Source: Dickeya aquatica (GTDB taxonomy: Bacteria > Pseudomonadota > Gammaproteobacteria > Enterobacterales > Enterobacteriaceae). Taken from it: 64,000 nt of DNA. The stretch's first letter is position 1, and each line of letters begins with the position of its first letter. A program made the translations under genes and the position numbers. The DNA is taken from assembly GCF_900095885.1 (NCBI RefSeq), contig NZ_LT615367.1, positions 1,736,001-1,800,000 on the forward strand. Reading direction: 5' to 3'. The notes beneath the pieces were generated by a model that was given only the letters and a program-made list of their open reading frames with translations, did not search any database and had not been told where the DNA came from. This document shows, in pieces, positions 1 through 7,122 of this stretch.

Positions 1-324
1 GGTATCCGGCAAGTTGGGATTCTCGCGCATCCGCTTTTTTTTGATGTTTTCAATCTCCGCGTCAATCACATCAAAATCGTCGTCAGACAGTTGATCAAGC
101 AGTAGTTCCGGCGTGATTTTTTCAGCATCGACACCCGGCAGGGTCAGCACGCTGGATGTAACCGCGACCCGGTAGAACAGCGAGGCGGCAGGGCCGGCTG
201 TCGTACCGCGTGCGTCATGCGTCACAGCCAGAGCATCAACGGTGTCGCCGATAACGGGCAGGCGGGCGCTGAACTCAAAATGCAACTGGCCGTCGATTTC
301 AATTCCGTGCAGTAACTGGGCCAT
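1..324 (-). CDS. Mu gp41-like tail assembly protein, partial at 3' end
   Basis: This reading frame starts with ATG at 324 and is open to the window edge, giving 108 residues without a stop. It lies immediately downstream of the tail tube gene, the position of gp41 in phage Mu, where the product is thought to act as a tail assembly chaperone for the tape measure protein. The visible part has a short beta-rich N-terminus (MAQLLHGIEIDGQLHFEFSA) and an acidic, helical C-terminal half. Identification rests mainly on position and general character. The true end lies outside the window. Confidence 0.6.
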   Translation of the reverse strand, partial: MAQLLHGIEIDGQLHFEFSARLPVIGDTVDALAVTHDARGTTAGPAASLFYRVAVTSSVLTLPGVDAEKITPELLLDQLSDDDFDVIDAEIENIKKKRMRENPNLPDT

Positions 325-326
325 TG

Positions 327-704
327 TTATTCCTCTACTACTCTCAAGCACTGAAACGTGATATCGCGCTTCGCTTCGTTGTCAGTTGAGTACTGCGCGC
401 CGACATCCGTCGTAAAACAGTCCATGTACGTGGTGCGTTTGCCGCCTGAGCCGGATAATGGGTATTGCGTGATTTTCACACCCTCCATGCCCTCCCAGTC
501 CAGGTCACCATCCAACGGAATCACCACTGTTGCCGCCAGCTGATATTCAGCGATACCCCGAGCGAAGCCCTTCGCACGCCCGGTTTTGTTCATCGTTTTG
601 ACGAGTTTTCGTCCCGTCTTCGATGTGACCTTCAGGTCAGTACATTCCAGCTCACGGCTGTCAATCTCAAGAACGATTGACCCGACGTATTCCTCAATAG
701 CCAT
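327..704 (-). CDS. Phage tail tube protein (Mu gpM-like)
   Basis: This 125-residue protein follows the sheath gene directly, as gpM (gp40) does in Mu. It is expected to form the inner tube of the contractile tail, through which DNA passes. The sequence is typical of tube proteins: short, without cysteine-rich or membrane segments, with the family pattern of N-terminal strands (VGSIVLEIDSRELECTDLKV) and a C-terminal strand (RDITFQCLRV). It is separated from the sheath gene by 16 bp and from the gp41-like gene by 2 bp, so it belongs to the same late operon. Confidence 0.82.
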   Translation of the reverse strand: MAIEEYVGSIVLEIDSRELECTDLKVTSKTGRKLVKTMNKTGRAKGFARGIAEYQLAATVVIPLDGDLDWEGMEGVKITQYPLSGSGGKRTTYMDCFTTDVGAQYSTDNEAKRDITFQCLRVVEE

Positions 705-720
705 TGTTTTTCTCCGTCAG

Positions 721-2142
721 TTACAGCAACAGGTCGATGCGGCCCGCAAACACGTGCAACCCATTCACAACATCAACAGGGATGGCAGCATTCAGGCAGT
801 TCATGTCTTGCGAATCACGCTCAACAATCAGCGCGCCTTTGTTTGCGTCGACGTTCTCGATGATCTCCAGCTCTTCCAGCTTGTAGAGCACATCCAGTAA
901 CTCGCTGCGAACCTTTGCAGGCGTGCGGGAACTCAGCTTGTCGCGCGGGAAACGCAGCGTGATGCGCTCACGGCAAGCCTTGCGCACATAGTCGAGGGTG
1001 CGAATGGTTGTGATATCCAGCAGGGCCACATCGTCAACACCGGCCGCGCTTTTTGTATAGGTACTGATTGCACGCACTATCTGCACCGTGTCGCCGGGGC
1101 CGATCTCGAAAGGAGCCAGGCCGTTATACAAGGCTTTTTCCTGCTCGGTGCGCATCGGGCGTGACGCCAGCGCGGTCACGTCGAGCGCCGACATTGCCAG
1201 GGTGTTGAGCGGCCGTGCCGGGTCTTCCTCGCTCGCCACCATTGCGGCATACCCTGCCGCGATTTGTGCGACGGTACAGACAGAGTCGCGGTGCCATCCC
1301 GCTGTGATACGTCCGGCATTAATGCTCGACGTCAGCGTGATACCGGTTGACAGCGAGTTTTTCCAGCCAGTGACGCCGATGACACCACGCTGCTCCAGCG
1401 GCCCGGATGCGTTGTCCAGGTGCGAACGCAGTTCGGTTAGCGCATCCTGCGTCGCATACGGACAAACGATGATGCTATGGCCCGCAGAGAACACGTGTGC
1501 CAGCGCGGGTGCGATGTCCGGGTTAATTTCGCCGCCGGTCATTGCCGTTGCTGCAACACTGACGCCCGACGCAGTTGCCGCCGCCCGCAGTACGATTTCG
1601 TTACCCGCCGCCCCTTTGTTTTTGGCCGTGAACGTGATAACGCCATTGGCCGCCACAGCCGTCACCGGTAGCGCCGCCTGTTGATTCAGCGCCGCCACCA
1701 TATCAGTTGCAATGGCAGCAGCGGTGTCACCGGTTGACACAGCAACGTTGACGCGGGCTGTCCCAACCCACACACTCATCGTGCCGTTACCTGCGGCCGG
1801 GCCCGTCACCGTGACCGTACCGGAAGCAGGCTGTGCGCCGGTCGCATCACTGATGCCGATGACCTGTAATTGCAGGTAGCTGTAACAGGTCAGCGCGCTG
1901 ACCACCATCAGATGCGCCATCGAACCCGCGCCGAAATAGGTTTCGGCCTCGTCAGAGGAAAACACATCGACAGCCGTTAATGGCGGCTGCGTGCCAGTCG
2001 GCAGCATCTGAGCCAGCATCAATACTGTTTGCTGATTGCCAGGTAGCGAACGCACCGCCAGGCGAGTGTTGAATTCGAAATACCGACCGGGCTTGCGTGT
2101 GCTGCCTGGAATTTCGTAAAACGTGACATTAGGGCTAGCCAT
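721..2142 (-). CDS. Phage contractile tail sheath protein (Mu gpL-like)
   Basis: This 473-residue protein starts MASPNVTFYEIPGSTRKPG, close to the N-terminus of Mu L-type sheath proteins, whose usual length is about 490. It forms the contractile outer sheath around the tail tube. The middle part (roughly residues 100-200) is rich in Gly, Ala, Thr and Val and looks like a variable surface domain. The C-terminal half contains the conserved polymerisation region, with LDYVRKACRERITLRFPRDK near residue 390. It overlaps the preceding small DUF2635 gene by 8 bp, indicating translational coupling. Confidence 0.92.
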   Translation of the reverse strand: MASPNVTFYEIPGSTRKPGRYFEFNTRLAVRSLPGNQQTVLMLAQMLPTGTQPPLTAVDVFSSDEAETYFGAGSMAHLMVVSALTCYSYLQLQVIGISDATGAQPASGTVTVTGPAAGNGTMSVWVGTARVNVAVSTGDTAAAIATDMVAALNQQAALPVTAVAANGVITFTAKNKGAAGNEIVLRAAATASGVSVAATAMTGGEINPDIAPALAHVFSAGHSIIVCPYATQDALTELRSHLDNASGPLEQRGVIGVTGWKNSLSTGITLTSSINAGRITAGWHRDSVCTVAQIAAGYAAMVASEEDPARPLNTLAMSALDVTALASRPMRTEQEKALYNGLAPFEIGPGDTVQIVRAISTYTKSAAGVDDVALLDITTIRTLDYVRKACRERITLRFPRDKLSSRTPAKVRSELLDVLYKLEELEIIENVDANKGALIVERDSQDMNCLNAAIPVDVVNGLHVFAGRIDLLL

Positions 2143-2347
2143 CGTTGTTTGCCTCCGCTTTGGTCTTCACATTCGGCCCGGATACCGCCTTTTCATCCGG
2201 GACGATCACCAGGTCACCGGCTGAAATCTGGCGCAAGTAATACGCCGTGCGCTCCACATGCACTGGCGCATCATCGATATAGCGCCGGGCGTTTTCTTCA
2301 CGCGGCACGCGCACACCAGGTGCCGCTTTAACTGTTATCTGTGACAT
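2135..2347 (-). CDS. Mu gp38-like small tail protein (DUF2635)
   Basis: This 70-residue protein starts at MSQITVKAAPGVRVPREENA. A longer frame exists upstream, but this ATG matches the family N-terminus. The pattern 'V.AAPG..VP.E...RRYI' with 'V....YYLR.I..GDLV' is characteristic of DUF2635, always found just upstream of the sheath gene in Mu-like phages. Its role is unknown; a tail assembly or head-tail joining function is assumed from position. The start overlaps the end of the gp37-like gene and its own end overlaps the sheath start. Confidence 0.8.
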   Translation of the reverse strand: MSQITVKAAPGVRVPREENARRYIDDAPVHVERTAYYLRQISAGDLVIVPDEKAVSGPNVKTKAEANNDG

Positions 2348-2996
2348 GAGTGATGATTTCCTCTGCATCCGGCCGGGCCGGGGTTTGTGGAATGTCGTAG
2401 CTAAAGCGTGTTCTCAGCCAGTCCGGGTCGTCTTCACTTACCTGTCCGGAATAGCCGCTGAAAATCGCATCCGGGTGGAATGGTGCGACACCAGACCGCG
2501 GGTACTTGCCGTTTTCCAGCGCCTCTTCCATCCATGCCGTGTCGAACTCACACGCAAAAACCGACAGCGCGTTGTCTTTCAGGCTCGTGTTAAACAGCGT
2601 TCTAACGCGCCCTGGCATCAGCGCCTGAATACTTAGCCCGGCATCAGCCATATCCTGCCCAGACAGCAAGCGACGGACAGCGGTAACCATGCGGTACGTC
2701 CCGACCTCGTCAAGACGCGCACCGCCATGCCGCGACGCTTCTTCACTGCGCACGCTGCGCTCACCCACAATCACCACGAAACGGCCGAGTGTTCTGTACT
2801 TACGTTTAGTGAGATTGGCATTTTCAGTCCTCTGTATACCGCCAAACGTCACCCAGCAGGCGGGCAGCGCGCGGGCGATTTCTGCCGGTTCTCCATCCAG
2901 CTCACCACCATACGAGCACACAGTCGGCGCAATCCGCCCGAGCCCGCGCTTTAGCCTGTCGATGATTGCCAGTTCGATATCTTTGATGGTGTTCAA
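2328..2996 (-). CDS. Mu gp37-like tail protein (DUF1834)
   Basis: This 222-residue protein begins MNTIKDIELAIIDRLKRGLG. It lies between gp36-like and gp38-like genes, exactly as in Mu, and has the DUF1834 character: an N-terminal amphipathic helix, a central 'GRFVVIVGERS' strand region and a C-terminal 'DTAW' area. In Mu this gene (K) is needed for tail formation, probably as a tail terminator or completion protein. It overlaps its neighbours by 4 and 20 bp. Function is transferred by position and family only. Confidence 0.78.
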   Translation of the reverse strand: MNTIKDIELAIIDRLKRGLGRIAPTVCSYGGELDGEPAEIARALPACWVTFGGIQRTENANLTKRKYRTLGRFVVIVGERSVRSEEASRHGGARLDEVGTYRMVTAVRRLLSGQDMADAGLSIQALMPGRVRTLFNTSLKDNALSVFACEFDTAWMEEALENGKYPRSGVAPFHPDAIFSGYSGQVSEDDPDWLRTRFSYDIPQTPARPDAEEIITHVTDNS

Positions 2997-3421
2997 AATG
3001 CACCTCCCTGAGTAGAGTCCCGCCCAAACCGACGCCCGGCCGACGTGAATGTCGTGCTGGTTCCCGATGGCTGAACCACATCACCTGACGGCAGACGACC
3101 GAGCGTGATGCGCCCATCTGCAACGCGCTCAAGGTAACGAATGGCGTCCTCGTAACGCGCGCGGATTTCATCTGTCATCTGGCCCGAACCACACAGCAAA
3201 TACCGGGCAACATCGCAGCAGCGACCGACCAGAATTCGCGGCGTGTCAGTCCACGGCACCGGGTAGCGCCCGGCGAGATAGCTGTCGATTTCAGCACTGG
3301 CGCGGGTCAGCGCGCCAGTCAGTACCTCATCGTCAATTTCACCGGCGAAAGCCCGGTCGGTGAGCGAGACACACTCACGCTCACCGAATGCCAGCACCAT
3401 GTCATCGCGGGTCGCGTACAT
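2993..3421 (-). CDS. Mu gp36-like protein (DUF1320)
   Basis: This 142-residue protein starts MYATRDDMVLAFGERECVSL, the classic DUF1320 opening ('MYAT..DM...FGE.EL..LTD'). The family also shows the central 'ASAEIDSYLAGRYPVPW' and 'LVGRCCDVARYLL' blocks, both seen here at about residues 40-75. In Mu it corresponds to gp36 (J), a head-tail connector protein thought to sit at the head-tail interface. The start ATG overlaps the stop of the gp35-like gene at 3421 and the end overlaps gp37 by 4 bp. Confidence 0.88.
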   Translation of the reverse strand: MYATRDDMVLAFGERECVSLTDRAFAGEIDDEVLTGALTRASAEIDSYLAGRYPVPWTDTPRILVGRCCDVARYLLCGSGQMTDEIRARYEDAIRYLERVADGRITLGRLPSGDVVQPSGTSTTFTSAGRRFGRDSTQGGAF

Positions 3422-3786
3422 TATTTCTTCGCCTTGCCATCATCGGTTGCCGTTGCCGTTGCCGCTGCGGCTAACTGAGCCTTGAGCGCATCACGCTCTG
3501 TCGTCAGCGCCGCAACGGCGTCCTGCGCGGCTGTCAGCTGGGCGTCTCGTTCCTGCACAGCGACCTCCAGTTCAGCAATGCGAACCTGGGCGGCGGACAG
3601 CGCCGCACTATCATTGGCGGTTTCCCGTTCGTCACTGATACGCACGACGATCAACTGCGGCTCGGCCTCCAGCGTCGCCAGTTCTTCGGCAGTGAACTCG
3701 TCATCGTGATAAGTCCGGGTTTTCGCGCTGTGTGCGATGCCGCAACGCCGAAAGCCTTCAACGCGGGCGGTAATTTGGATTGGCAT
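3421..3786 (-). CDS. Mu gp35-like protein with C-terminal coiled coil
   Basis: This 121-residue protein has an N-terminal domain of about 55 residues (MPIQITARVEGFRRCGIAHS, then 'YHDDEFTAEELATLEAEP'), as in the HI1506/gp35 family of Mu-like phages. A long alanine-, glutamine- and glutamate-rich coiled coil (residues 60-110) and a Lys-rich tail follow. It lies between capsid protein T and gp36. The role is unknown; a head-associated or connector function is inferred from position. Ends overlap both neighbours by 1 bp, so the genes are coupled. Confidence 0.75.
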   Translation of the reverse strand: MPIQITARVEGFRRCGIAHSAKTRTYHDDEFTAEELATLEAEPQLIVVRISDERETANDSAALSAAQVRIAELEVAVQERDAQLTAAQDAVAALTTERDALKAQLAAAATATATDDGKAKK

Positions 3787-4694
3787 TATGCGTCTACTCC
3801 CGTTGAGCCATAGGCCATTTGCCAGAAGCCGTAGCCGCCGTTGGCGCGGGCTTCTGCCCCAAACCGGAATTTCTTGCGAGAGAAGACGTTGTCGTTGCTG
3901 TAATCCGTCTGCTCAACAAATTCCGGCTTTTTACGCTCCTGGTAGATCAACGGTTTCATCAACTGCGCGTTATCAAGTAGGAACCACTCGGTATCGGTTT
4001 TCAGCTCCGGCACCACCAGCACTTCAGCCGTTCCTTTGTACGTGTTGGGCGTGTTATCCGGGAAGCGGTCGGCCGTCATCAGATAATTCGCCACATCTTC
4101 CAGCGCAGGGGGAACAACCAGCAGGCCGGGGGTAATGCGCAGGGATGCCCCCTGATCGTCCTTCATTGCACGCAATGCAGTGCGGGCTGCACCATAACTG
4201 GCCCGCGCAGCCGCCAGCGATGCGGCCGACAACGCTTTGGTGCTTTTATTGGATACCGAACGACCTGCAACGGGGTGGTCAACATCAAAGAACGGCTGGG
4301 AGTCGTAGCACAGATTCGTAAATCCATCACTCAACAACGCAAAGACGATATCCGCAGGCAGTTCAGCGGCGGATTGACCGGCTGCTTGCGCCTGCATACC
4401 GTAGCCAAGAAGCTGATCGTCTTCGATGTCGTTGCGGTCAACTTCGACAGTGGCTTCCCAGTCCTTGTTACGGATGGTGTAGTTAAAGGCTTCCAGCGAC
4501 TTGATCGCCTTGTCGCCGATCCACTCCCGCATTTTTGGGAAGCGGGATAGCCAGGAGTAATCGTTCTCCTTCCCTGTCGATGGCACAAGCATTGCGACCT
4601 TTTGCCAGTCAGACGACGCCTGCTTAAACGCCTTCTGAAACGTGGTTTTCAGATTGATAAAAATCTGACGAACATTGCCTGCATTCACTAACAC
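3786..4694 (-). CDS. Major capsid protein (Mu gpT-like)
   Basis: This 302-residue protein matches the Mu T family in length (about 305) and order. The start MLVNAGNVRQIFINLKTTFQ is typical. Conserved pieces include 'YSWLSRFPKMREWIGDKAIK' near residue 47, 'DRNDIEDDQLLGYG' near 95 and 'SQPFFDVDHPVAG' near 135. It builds the icosahedral shell on the scaffold made by gene Z and is probably stabilised by the small decoration protein encoded just upstream. An 18-bp gap separates it from that gene. Confidence 0.93.
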   Translation of the reverse strand: MLVNAGNVRQIFINLKTTFQKAFKQASSDWQKVAMLVPSTGKENDYSWLSRFPKMREWIGDKAIKSLEAFNYTIRNKDWEATVEVDRNDIEDDQLLGYGMQAQAAGQSAAELPADIVFALLSDGFTNLCYDSQPFFDVDHPVAGRSVSNKSTKALSAASLAAARASYGAARTALRAMKDDQGASLRITPGLLVVPPALEDVANYLMTADRFPDNTPNTYKGTAEVLVVPELKTDTEWFLLDNAQLMKPLIYQERKKPEFVEQTDYSNDNVFSRKKFRFGAEARANGGYGFWQMAYGSTGVDA

Positions 4695-4711
4695 AGTATT
4701 TCTCCTTTAAA

Positions 4712-5107
4712 TCAGATCAGAACCCACACGCCATCATCAGCGATAGCCTGAACCTTACCGGCAACTGGTCGAGCACTGCCGTTGCTGGTCTTTGCGACGG
4801 TCTGGCTGTCCACGACGTAGCAGTTTTGCCCGACTGACGCCTGGGTAACGGCATCGGCGGAGGAATTGGCAAACAGCCAGGCGCGGCCACGGCGCACGAT
4901 AGCGTCAGCATCCCCATTCGCACCGGTACTGTTATCAACCCAGCCGTCACTGACGCCCAGCGTGACCTGTGCTGCGTTAGCTGTGGCCGGAACGGCATAA
5001 CCGGCAGCATTGGCGGCGATGATGTGGCCGCCGTAAATCTCAGTGCTGGCCGCGACGGGAACGGCGAACAGCTCGCCGTCGCGGTGCGGTGTGTTGCGAT
5101 CACTCAT
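4712..5107 (-). CDS. Head decoration/capsid cement protein (DUF2190-like)
   Basis: This 131-residue protein starts at MSDRNTPHRDGELFAVPVAA. A longer frame upstream would run into gene I, so this ATG, which overlaps the stop of I, is preferred. The sequence is rich in Ala, Val, Thr and Gly with repeated short strands ('VTLGVSDGWVD', 'RRGRAWLFANSS', 'AGKVQAIADDGVWVLI'), typical of small beta-barrel cement proteins between protease and major capsid genes. It probably binds the outside of the capsid. Fold assignment is by pattern and position only. Confidence 0.7.
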   Translation of the reverse strand: MSDRNTPHRDGELFAVPVAASTEIYGGHIIAANAAGYAVPATANAAQVTLGVSDGWVDNSTGANGDADAIVRRGRAWLFANSSADAVTQASVGQNCYVVDSQTVAKTSNGSARPVAGKVQAIADDGVWVLI

Positions 5108-5723
5108 TGCGGTTCTCCTTGATAAACTGGACAACATCTGCGGGATCAACACCCATTAACGAACAGATAGCCGGGTCGATAACATCGTCGTCCTGCGCCG
5201 TAGGGGCTTTCTTCGGTGCGCCAGTGGGCGGCAGGCCACCGGTCTGGGTAGACGTCAGCGCAGCGATTTTGGGTGCTTTTGACAGGAAGTCTTTCAGACT
5301 GTCCGGGGACGACGCCGCCAGAGATTCCGCCCAGGATTTTTGTGCGGGCAGCAACCGACCATCGGACAATGCTGCGGCAATCAGCTCAGTGCATTGCTGC
5401 TGCGCCAGGACAGCGACGTTGTTGTTTGCGGTTGCGAGCGCTTCGGCAACAGATTGCTGCATCACCGAAACCGGCACCCATTTGGCCGGGTCGGGACTGG
5501 CAACCTGCGCGGTCAGTGCAGCAACGTTTGCGGCATCTGCCGTGAGTCTTTCAATCAGGTTGAACGGGGTGGCAGACAGCGTCTGAAACGATGCCGCTGC
5601 CGTTCCGGCTGGCGCGGCGGCCAGTTGATCAATGAGTTTGTTTAACTCGGCGGTAATGTCTTCTGCCGTTGCTGTGATTGGCAAATTCAGCATCCAGCGC
5701 AGACGCTCCAATAGTTCGTCCAT
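5100..5723 (-). CDS. Capsid scaffold protein from internal in-frame start (Mu gpZ-like)
   Basis: Within gene I an in-frame ATG at 5723 (residue Met173) is preceded by a good ribosome-binding site, GAGGA, six bases upstream. It would give a 207-residue protein beginning MDELLERLRWMLNLPITATA. In Mu the scaffold Z is produced exactly this way from gene I, so both full-length protease-scaffold and free scaffold can be made from one mRNA. The product is Ala-rich and largely helical, as expected of a scaffold. The internal start is seen in the sequence; its use is inferred. Confidence 0.72.
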   Translation of the reverse strand: MDELLERLRWMLNLPITATAEDITAELNKLIDQLAAAPAGTAAASFQTLSATPFNLIERLTADAANVAALTAQVASPDPAKWVPVSVMQQSVAEALATANNNVAVLAQQQCTELIAAALSDGRLLPAQKSWAESLAASSPDSLKDFLSKAPKIAALTSTQTGGLPPTGAPKKAPTAQDDDVIDPAICSLMGVDPADVVQFIKENRNE

Positions 5724-6239
5724 AGTGTCCTCGTTTGTGGTTGTTGCAGCCATCAACAACGAGGTGGCGGCCAAAATGACAGCCTCCATGTCATCAAGGG
5801 CCGGCGTGTTAGTCAGCGCTGCGTGCAGCAGTTGCCGCACACGACCTGACTTGTCATAGGAGAAAACAGGGGATATATAGCGGTATTCATCAGCATCAAT
5901 CATCGCTGCTGCGGTTTTCGTCCACTGCACGTCGACAGCAAACAATCCCTCACCATCACGCCACTCGAGCGCATGGAACCACGCAGCAGCCGGGGCGGGC
6001 TGACCGTTTTTTGCTGCATTCAGAGTTTGATGCTCATAGTCCAGCACAAACGGCGTTTTTGATGCCGCCGCCGCTGCGATCAACACCTGGGCAATCTCGG
6101 CGTTCATTAGCCAGCAATCGCATTCAGCTGGGCGACCATCACGGGCGCGGAACTCGCCAGCGGGGAACAACTGAATAGTGCCCAACGAGGCTTTATTGAT
6201 TTCTACCGCCAGGGCGGCAATGAGCGGTTTCTTTTTCAT
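5100..6239 (-). CDS. Prohead protease with C-terminal scaffold (Mu gpI-like)
   Basis: This 379-residue protein has the two-part layout of Mu gpI: an N-terminal protease (about residues 1-160) and a C-terminal Ala-rich scaffold. The protease part shows 'FRARDGRPAECDCWLMNAEI', 'PFVLDYEHQTL' (catalytic-type His in the YEHQT block) and 'RYISPVFSYDK'. It cleaves scaffold during head maturation. No clear Shine-Dalgarno sequence precedes the ATG at 6239. A likely late promoter lies just upstream. The C-terminal half can also be made separately from an internal start (separate entry). Confidence 0.9.
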   Translation of the reverse strand: MKKKPLIAALAVEINKASLGTIQLFPAGEFRARDGRPAECDCWLMNAEIAQVLIAAAAASKTPFVLDYEHQTLNAAKNGQPAPAAAWFHALEWRDGEGLFAVDVQWTKTAAAMIDADEYRYISPVFSYDKSGRVRQLLHAALTNTPALDDMEAVILAATSLLMAATTTNEDTMDELLERLRWMLNLPITATAEDITAELNKLIDQLAAAPAGTAAASFQTLSATPFNLIERLTADAANVAALTAQVASPDPAKWVPVSVMQQSVAEALATANNNVAVLAQQQCTELIAAALSDGRLLPAQKSWAESLAASSPDSLKDFLSKAPKIAALTSTQTGGLPPTGAPKKAPTAQDDDVIDPAICSLMGVDPADVVQFIKENRNE

Positions 6240-6268
6240 GCTGAGAAGGTAAGTCAGCCTGAAAACAG

Positions 6269-6292
6269 AAATAATGTGATGGGGTTCAGTGG
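6269..6292 (-). promoter_or_regulatory. Candidate late promoter upstream of gene I (PI-like)
   Basis: The 15-bp box CCACTGAACCCCATC (minus strand, 6292-6278) is followed three bases later by TTATTT (6274-6269), a possible -10. The identical box with TTATAA at the same spacing stands upstream of the endolysin gene. In Mu the activator C drives late promoters at exactly these two places (Plys and PI). No good -35 is seen, as expected of an activator-dependent promoter. The regulator is probably the Mor-family protein at 15508. Confidence 0.6.
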
Positions 6293-6342
6293 GTGATAAT
6301 GCGGGGTGGGGTCGTTAATGCGGTCATGATAACGGATGCAAC

Positions 6343-6367
6343 CGTTTTTAAAACCCGTTTAAAAACG
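6343..6367. repeat. Perfect AT-rich inverted repeat between genes G and I
   Basis: CGTTTTTAAA at 6343-6352 and TTTAAAAACG at 6358-6367 are perfect inverted copies around the 5-base centre ACCCG. It lies in the 206-bp gap between the gpG stop and the gene I start. It is too AT-rich and lacks a T-run beyond the stem, so a standard terminator is unlikely; a protein-binding site or weak RNA stem is possible. The rest of this gap holds the late promoter and no other feature that I can support. Confidence 0.5.
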
Positions 6368-6445
6368 ATTTTACGCCGCTGTAGCACTCGCGATACTGTG
6401 ATGGTGTGGATTCAACGCGATAACCGCATACAGACGCATTCAGCG

Positions 6446-6997
6446 CTATGCATCAATGACACGTTGCAAATAGGTTTGCGCCGTCGTTTCCATCCCGTCC
6501 ACATCTGGCTCGGTGAGGTGCAGGAACGGCCGCGCCGGCATCTTAATTTTGTATTCACCGATGGTGTTCCACTGCGCAAAGTTAGACCGTGATTTTTTGA
6601 CGAACCGGTTGCCGATACTGCCATCCTTGTGCTGCCTGTAGTAGGCCTGCTGACTGCGGGCGGGGATGTTGATTGTGCCGCCTTCCTGGTGGATGCGGGC
6701 ATAGGCAACGTTTGTGCCGACAGTCGCGGTGTCATTGTCTGAATATTCGTTGATGCTTGTAGCCAAACGGCCGGATTTCTGCAAAATTTTCCCGCCCTGG
6801 CGCTGTTGGGCATAACGCGGACTCCATCCCGCCCATGCAGGCCGACCCTGCGATGCGAAATTCTCTTCGACAGCATCGTGCATCGCCGCCGCCAGCTCAC
6901 GCATCAACGGCTCGCGGTGTTCCAGGCGCTGTATCAGCTCGCCAAGACCTTTTTCAAAATCGGTAATGTTGTATTTGATCTCGTAACTGTTGCTCAT
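6446..6997 (-). CDS. Phage virion morphogenesis protein (Mu gpG-like)
   Basis: This 183-residue protein belongs to the phage virion morphogenesis family (Mu G). Family patterns seen are the N-terminal 'ITDFEKGLGELIQRL', the 'MHDAVEENFASQGRPAWAGW' block near residue 40, and 'MPARPFLHLTEPDVDGM' near the C-terminus. Mu gpG is a tail-completion or head-tail assembly factor. The gene lies between F and I as in Mu. The gap upstream of it contains a tRNA-like fold on the opposite strand. Confidence 0.88.
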   Translation of the reverse strand: MSNSYEIKYNITDFEKGLGELIQRLEHREPLMRELAAAMHDAVEENFASQGRPAWAGWSPRYAQQRQGGKILQKSGRLATSINEYSDNDTATVGTNVAYARIHQEGGTINIPARSQQAYYRQHKDGSIGNRFVKKSRSNFAQWNTIGEYKIKMPARPFLHLTEPDVDGMETTAQTYLQRVIDA

Positions 6998-7031
6998 GAT
7001 TATCCTGATGTATAATTAATCAGCGGCGAGT

Positions 7032-7114
7032 GAGTAGTTGTTTCCAATGGGTAACGGTTGCTGCTACGGCCATGACCGTCAGAGCATGATCCGGTTCGAG
7101 TCCGGCGCTATTCA
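7032..7114 (+). tRNA. Degenerate serine-type tRNA-like element inside the prophage
   Basis: An 83-base cloverleaf-like fold can be drawn on the plus strand. The acceptor arms are GAGTAGT (7032-7038) and GCTATTC (7107-7113), pairing over seven positions with two G-U. The D-arm is GTT/AAC with a GGG-containing loop. An anticodon stem GGTTG/CGGCC encloses CTGCTA (anticodon GCT, serine, at 7063-7065). A long variable arm CATG/CATG follows, then a T-arm CCGG-TTCGAGT-CCGG containing the consensus GGTTCGAGTCC. Defects are a six-base anticodon loop, a T-C mismatch in the T-stem and no encoded CCA. It is antisense to the late operon. It may be a decayed tRNA or a structural mimic. Confidence 0.35.
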
Positions 7115-7122
7115 TCCCGCCG

